Positions 58,200 to 64,000 of a stretch of DNA of 64,000 bases are shown piece after piece. Position numbers and translations under genes: made by a program. The stretch is taken from NCBI RefSeq assembly GCF_014356525.2, contig NC_052505.1:6299171-6363170 (forward strand). The letters are read 5' to 3'. Every line of letters starts with the position of its first letter. Within the stretch, counting starts at the first letter, position 1. This DNA is from Nilaparvata lugens (lineage: Eukaryota; Arthropoda; Insecta; Hemiptera; Delphacidae). Below the pieces are notes generated by a model. It saw only the letters and a program-made list of their open reading frames with translations, did not search any database and had not been told where the DNA came from.

Positions 58200-59243
58200 A
58201 ACTGGCTTTACACAATTTATGAGGACACAAGTATTTTATTTACACAATTATTTAAGAATTTATAGGGACGGCAAAAATCGTACGTCCAAAAATGTATGTG
58301 TGAGTGTGTGTGACTACTGGCTTTAATGTGTTCTCAGGTTAGTGAACATAAAAGGAACTGAAGAGACAATTATTGTACAGTAAAGATTGAGACTTCATTG
58401 AAAGATTCAAAGACTTCACGATTGTAAATGAGAAGAAACATTATCAGTTGGGTGGCTTAGTTTGATGAAACTCCCTGAGTATTCAGTTTGTACCACTTCA
58501 GATGCCACAAATTCACTGTATGCAGCATTTATGTGTTCCAACAATTTTGATTTTATGTCTTGATCTACTGTATTCAAGATTTTGAAGGTGGTCAGTACTT
58601 CTCACCACCTAACCTTGTTGACTATTATAGAATCTTCGATTGGATTATTGAATTTTTTCTGGTTCATACTGTATTCACTTGTTGTGATAAGTCTTCATCT
58701 GATGCCAGCAGAACTAACATAATATTCCATTCTATCAAAGAGGATCAGAAGTTGAAATATAGATTATATTCTTCTACAGTATTACTTTATAAAAATAATG
58801 ATTCTCTAATAATTGGTAATGCCTTCTCATATATCTGATTCGATCACTAGGGATACCTGTCATTTCTTCTGTTAAATTCACCTCAACCAGAAAATTACTG
58901 AGAGCAGAGATTCCTCTACTTAGATATGTTTCTTGGGGATGGTTGAAAGGAAGCTAGACAAGCGGTCTAACATTTAAAAATATTTTCACTTGTAGATATT
59001 TGAATGCTTGAGTTGATTCTCTTCTAGCGTTGCTGTCATCAACTTTTAAAACTACATCTACAGTATAATCTGATTTTTTTCCATCCAATCTAGCAGAATA
59101 AAGGCCACAGATGGTTCGTTTCTGGAGGAACAAATTCAAGTTTCAACATCGCAAAATGATGGGAAACTCTTGTTATGCCATCCAAAAACTTGAAATGACA
59201 AAATTAATTTGAATGATTACAATACAAATGCTCCTTATTGTAG
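58200..59243. other. AT-rich stretch without recognised genes
   Basis: A 92-codon frame at 58560-58838 (+) has no domain. No repeats seen. Confidence 0.45.
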
Positions 59244-59743
59244 TAAATTTTTGACAGACTCCAACTTTGAAGATGTATTTCCAGAGTAGCCAACTCATTC
59301 ATTTTATGCTCTACAGTTATCATCTATCTCATCCTCTGTACAGTTGTATCCTCTGTTGATTTATTCTTATCATTTCATTGTATTCTTGTAAAATTTAGTT
59401 GGACTATTTCCATAACTGATCGAGGAATTTGAATTAGCACACTGACGCATTGGAAGAAATTAGACCATGCATTTCTTTAGTGCGTTAACTGGAGTAAACT
59501 TTTGACAGACTACAACTTTGGAGATGTATTACAAGAGTAGCCAAGTCATCCATCTTATCCTCTGTACAGTTATCATCTATTTTATCCTCTGTATAGTTTA
59601 TCCTCTGTAAATTTATTCTTATCATTTCATTGTATTCTTGTTGAATTTAGTTGGACTATTTCTACAACTGATCGAGGAATTTAAATTAGCACACTGATGC
59701 GATGAAAGAAATTAGACCGTGCATTTCTTTAGTACGTTAACTC
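59244..59743 (+). repeat. Tandem duplication, about 251-bp unit, two diverged copies
   Basis: 59244-59494 and 59495-59743 align throughout: TTTTGACAGACTMCAACTTT, TTCTTATCATTTCATTGTAT, ACTGATCGAGGAATTT and TGCATTTCTTTAGTRCGTTA. Many substitutions and small indels separate them, so it is older than the 31327 and 33006 duplications. Within the unit, TATCCTCTGTA itself repeats several times. Confidence 0.92.
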
Positions 59744-62340
59744 GTTAGTGATTCCGCTGGGAAGCACATTAGCTATACAGCCCACGCATTGAGATTCAGA
59801 TTCCGATCGATTAGAAACGAAAATGTTTTTCAAATTCAAATGAAACCCACACGTCCTTCTCATAAATTATTTATCTCTATTGGCTGTCATGAAACACCTC
59901 TCTTCAACATATGCACTCTCAGCTCTGAGGCCGCTGCTAACTCTTTCTCACTCTCTCTCTCTCTGCCTCAGTCCTACTTGGAAGCAGATTGCAAATTTGA
60001 ATAACCTCGTTCTATCCATAGGATGCAGTTGCTTTTATTTGTGGCTCCGATTAGGTTAATGGATTGTAAGCTTAATTAGGATTTCATTTACGAACCAGCA
60101 GAGTTGGAATTTTATTCGTGAGAATGAAGCCAAAGAGAGAAATTTTGATCTTTTGATATTATTATTTTGACTGCATTTTATCGTGGTCGTTTTCATGCTT
60201 ACCCTCTGCTTGAATGTTGATATTCCATAGATTAGAAATCATGATTATTTGAAATGCCAACTTGATAATTTGTATTGGATGTTTCCCAAAATATCTGCCA
60301 TTGTCACTCCGTCACATAAATATTTTCTCACACGAATATATTGAATCTAATAAAGATAATTTGAATAATACAGACATCTCAGTTGGATGAGAAGGGATTC
60401 GAATAATCACTAAAAATTATAATAGTGATGTAATAGGTGAAATATATTAACTGTAGTATACTGGAAGCATGTTCAAAATTTATGTAGTATATTGAATTGA
60501 TCCAAATTTATTCAAATAAAGAAGTCATAATGATGAAAATAGCATGAGTGGCATGAATAACACTGTATTTGAAAACATTGACGAACTGATTCCACTCTGA
60601 GTGACTCAGGTCCAGGCATTTAATTCCAAGCATGAGAGATCTGTATTTTTTATGTGAATAGTTCTAATTTGTTTAGTTAACGATAGTTTCAACTTGTTTG
60701 TTGAAAAATTGTTAGTTTGAAAAATTTTCAACATGTTTGTTTAGTATGGTTTCGTCAACAAGTGCATCGCGATTTGTCACTGGAATACAGAGAAAAGTAG
60801 ATCTTACCTTTTTCATACTGATCTGTTCTTATTTATGGCGAAGTTCAAATATCTGAGCAAATTCTTTGATTGAGGCGTGGCAACATATCGTCGTAAACAA
60901 TACCAGTGCAGATGATGAAGATGTATGAAGAAATAAAAGCAAAAGAAGTCTGAAGAGATCTGGTGAGTTGTGTCTTGTGACAGGGTTCAATGTGCAAGGA
61001 AAAGGATACACGCAGCTTCTCTCCTCCTTCTTCTATTTCCTCTTTATTCTCTTTTCTCTATCCGCGTCGGAAGTTCTCCACCGTCCCTCTTTGTTTCCTT
61101 CAAGTATTTTTTCGTCTTCCTCCATTGCTTCGCAGAACCATTCGAGATCAATCTAGTCGGTGACTTTCTTTCTCAGGTTTGTCTTTCCTATCCTCGTTTC
61201 TCCTGTACCTTTGGATCTAGCTCCTTCGTTTTATATAAATATTCTATGATCGCAACGACAAACATTTTATTCGACGTCAGTTCAATGCGGATAGCTGCCT
61301 TTTCGCCGTGGTCTATCTAATTTCAACACAATACTTCCATTACTTGTTCCTGCCTCGGCTGAAAGGGAATTACCCTTGGCCTTTGGTTAATATGCCGAGC
61401 CTGTTGAATTGCTATTACTGAGAGGGTATTAAAGAGTGAATGATCCCAGACGTCTAGTCACTCTATGTTCTTTGTCACGTAGCGTTTCCTCCCTTTCCCT
61501 TTACAACCTTCTTTCTTATTCCTCGACTTTATTCGGTCGTCGTCTCTTTGTAATCGTCTTCGTGAACAAGACCAGGAGGACAACTGATGCATTACAAGAA
61601 TTTAGTTTATAAATCGCCATCTGAAATTCAAATATGTGAACGACATGACAGGGCTCTCGTTGGTGATCTTCTGCGGAAGAAAAAATGTCTCCGGTTATAA
61701 CCCGATGGGGATATTGAAGGCGATCTGGATACAAAGAGTTGGTGGTTTCTCACATTATAATCACTTACAGATAAAGTTCTCACATTTCAAATGGAATTCC
61801 ATCGAAATTTTGTTGTGAAAATGAGAATCAGTAGTCAGTATTGAAGCTTTTTTGTATGAGAAGCTGTTTGAAGCTATTATTTACGAGAAGCTAAGGTAAG
61901 ACGACGTATTCTTGTTTGAGAGAAGATTGAATTTGTCTATTGATAAGAAAATAAATTATAATTGAAAGTTTGCCGGTGTAGCATACATGTGTCATCTTGT
62001 AGCCTGCATCAAAATATTTATCGTTGATCTGAAATAGAAAAATATTTGTCTGTAATTCAGTGTATCTATAGTTAGTAATATCACATTCCGTACAGTCCCA
62101 TTTTTCCATTTCTCCTCCTAGTCTTCAAAAACCAATTGAAAAATATTGCTTCTCTGAAAACCATTTTCTATATTTATATTTTTCATATTTTCGTAATATA
62201 ATCATATTTTTTCGGTTCAAATATATACCGGTATCTTTTTCAAGTGATTAATTTTGTCATTAGCGCCGAATCTTATTTTTGCTTATTCATTCCTCTCTAA
62301 AACACACACTTTTTCTCTGTCTCTAATGTAAATTAGTGTA
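59744..62340. other. Mixed stretch, no recognised gene
   Basis: Frames up to 116 codons (60970-61320) lie in CT-rich sequence. A GC-raised patch at 61500-61740 carries frames on both strands. No domain is recognised. Confidence 0.4.
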
Positions 62341-62354
62341 TAAGTCAGTATATA

Positions 62355-62391
62355 CTGTAACATACATAAAAAAGAGCTCTAATCTAATCTC
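62355..62391 (+). repeat. LINE-type 3' tail, short copy
   Basis: TGTAACATACATAAAAAAGAGCTCTAATCTAATCTC parallels the tail at 18947-18980. Confidence 0.6.
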
Positions 62392-62599
62392 TCTCCACCA
62401 CTTCTTTCTTCATATAGTACCTATCCTCTCTGTGTACTCTAATTTTATCTCTCCCACTACACGAATATCGCCATCACCGAACTGCAAATTCAGAGATTAC
62501 ACAGTGAAACTTGGAAGCTATTTGTGTCATCAATCGGGAGCATAAAAAAGCTATTACTAATTTGGATAGTGCCTCCCACTCATGTCACCCAACCAACAA

Positions 62600-62770
62600 T
62601 CGTCCAAATATTTGAAGCCAACTGCAAATGGACTCTGAGTTGGCATTGTGCGCATGCGCAGATGGACCAATCCGCGCCATGACGATGCATACGATTATCA
62701 TCTCGTAAAATGTTGTGGGGTTCTTCACCTTAGCTGCGTCCTCAAGGTCATCACGCCAGGAGCAGAGCAG
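62600..62770. promoter_or_regulatory. GC-raised island with NRF-1-like and FTZ-F1-like sites
   Basis: TGCGCATGCGCA at 62649-62660 and TCAAGGTCA at 62742-62750 lie in a compact block that also has AATCCGCGCCATGACG. It resembles the island at 40600-40935 in style. Enhancer function is inferred. Confidence 0.35.
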
Positions 62771-62789
62771 GCCTAAATCCTAAATGCAT

Positions 62790-63010
62790 CCACCGCCTCC
62801 CTAATTAACTATTTGTCTCCCTCCTTCACTTATCTCTCTATTTCATTCCTTATCCTCCTCCTACTACTCCTCCTCCTTCTCCTCCACCTCCTCATACCCT
62901 CCTTCTCATCCACCTCTTCCTCCTCCACCACCACCTCCTTCTCCTTATCCTCGTCCTCCTGCCCATTTTCTTCCCTCTTCTTCAATTCTTTACTTTTTCT
63001 ATTCTTGATT
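62790..63010 (+). repeat. Pyrimidine-rich tract, (CTC/CTT)n-like
   Basis: The run CTCCTCCTACTACTCCTCC and similar strings give Leu/Ser frames by composition. Confidence 0.85.
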
Positions 63011-64000
63011 TTTTCACCCTAAAACATCGGTTTGATAACTGAAATAATAATAACGGCCCTGCCGTACCTTACAAGGCCTCTCCTCTGACTTGGAAGCATT
63101 AAAATTCCTATCGGTGATTTTATCTATTTTAACACTCACATACGCACTTTCATATGCATGTATTACTGTACTTATCTCACTATACTACACTTCATATGCA
63201 TGTATGCACCTTGCTTGCTTTTAGTGTTTAGTGTTGGCCACAATTATTATCAAAATATAGCTTACTGTGTGTGTGTACTTGCATGCAGGTGTCTAGAGAG
63301 CTCTAGATGGTACAGGTATCGGTTGAGATATCTATTTATCATAAATATAGGAGTTTATTTGGATGCCAGGATGTTCGCTTTCTACTTACGGTTCTCTCAT
63401 ACTCACACAGTTCTATAATAGATAACAACCCGTACGTATAATCTGTTTGTACACTATCTCCCCTTCTATTTTATATCACCCTTTTATCACTCTCTTACAA
63501 TCCTTTTAGTCCGCATGATTTTAGAACTCTTACCTACTGTAACTCTCAAGAAATTGTAGAAAAATAGGATTGAAATTTCAGTAGCTCACCTTTTTCTTCA
63601 GTTCTATTACTGAAAACTGAATAATAAAGTTTACTACTATAGGCTAATTCATTCAGGGCGCCAATACAATAAGCTATTCCAGAGACAAATAATCAAGGTA
63701 TCTTTACTCTATGGCTGTTCCTACAACTCTCTGAAATACATTCGAATTTCATGCCTTTTTTCGTTATTGATCATAAACCAACGCAAAATGATCGAATGGT
63801 CCAGCTCCTTGGAGATTAGAGTAGAGTCCTGAAATATGATACTGTACTGTGTATTATCCTGTATACAAGTAATTTACAAATTTGCTGCTCTGAATTTAAC
63901 ATATTATATAACATGGTTTAATATTTCATTTGTAACACCAATTTATTATTTTAATCGACTTGAAATCCACGTTTGTTCGATTATGGTTGTACAGTTGCCA
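63011..64000. other. AT-rich stretch to the window end
   Basis: A repeated word, TTCATATGCATGTAT, occurs at about 63150 and 63192, and a short GTGTGTGT lies at 63266. No gene seen. Confidence 0.45.

Overview
The window looks like intronic and intergenic DNA from a hemipteran insect, most likely a planthopper close to Nilaparvata lugens. The basis is its AT-rich, gene-poor, intron-scale layout, GT-AG splice signals, long microsatellites, LINE tails ending in pentamer repeats such as (TAATC)n and (ATTCT)n, and several interspersed repeat families that I recall from planthopper sequence. The organism call is recollection plus inference and was not checked against a database. I see no bacterial or viral gene, no tRNA or rRNA gene and no CRISPR array.

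Only one protein-coding exon is convincing: 44352-44749 on the + strand. It encodes the first 132 residues of a Q/P-rich, acidic, transcription-factor-like N-terminus. It is preceded by a splice acceptor (AG at 44182-44183) and followed by a donor (GT at 44750-44751). A D-x-SKTVIY stretch followed by a VLVQ-containing segment resembles, from memory, the N-terminal region of Drosophila Grainyhead, so I call it a tentative grh. A GC- and CpG-rich promoter-like block at about 27220-27720 ends a candidate non-coding first exon at a near-perfect donor (CAG|GTGAGT at 27413/27414). If the two join, intron 1 is about 16.8 kb. The DNA-binding domain is not in the window, so intron 2 would run past 64000.

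Layout. 1-6640: a 1.27-kb foldback transposon with 9-bp target duplications, a 168/112-bp tandem repeat, a GC island and a cluster of palindromic repeats. 6640-18500: mostly AT-rich sequence with a large (CTT)n tract, pyrimidine-rich stretches and a 166-bp palindromic MITE. 18500-23580: a dense transposon nest. It holds a pogo/Tigger-like element invaded by a tiny LINE tail and a palindrome, an interspersed repeat carrying a MITE inside a MITE, and a 1.6-kb inverted repeat whose loop holds a degraded jockey-like LINE terminus. 23580-27720: upstream region and promoter block. 27720-44183: candidate intron 1 with tandem duplications, repeat copies and a regulatory-looking island. 44184-44749: coding exon. 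44750-64000: candidate intron 2, with a TIR-bearing 0.83-kb repeat element, a 203-bp palindrome, a degraded second LINE C-terminus, a 251-bp tandem duplication and an island with NRF-1-like and FTZ-F1-like sites.

The scattered islands of higher GC and ordered motifs fit cis-regulatory DNA around a developmental regulator, but the sequence alone does not prove function. I found no clearly new biological system. The most rewarding items are the grh-like gene model, a perfect Grainyhead-type site 3.3 kb upstream of its first exon, and the datable nested transposon insertions.
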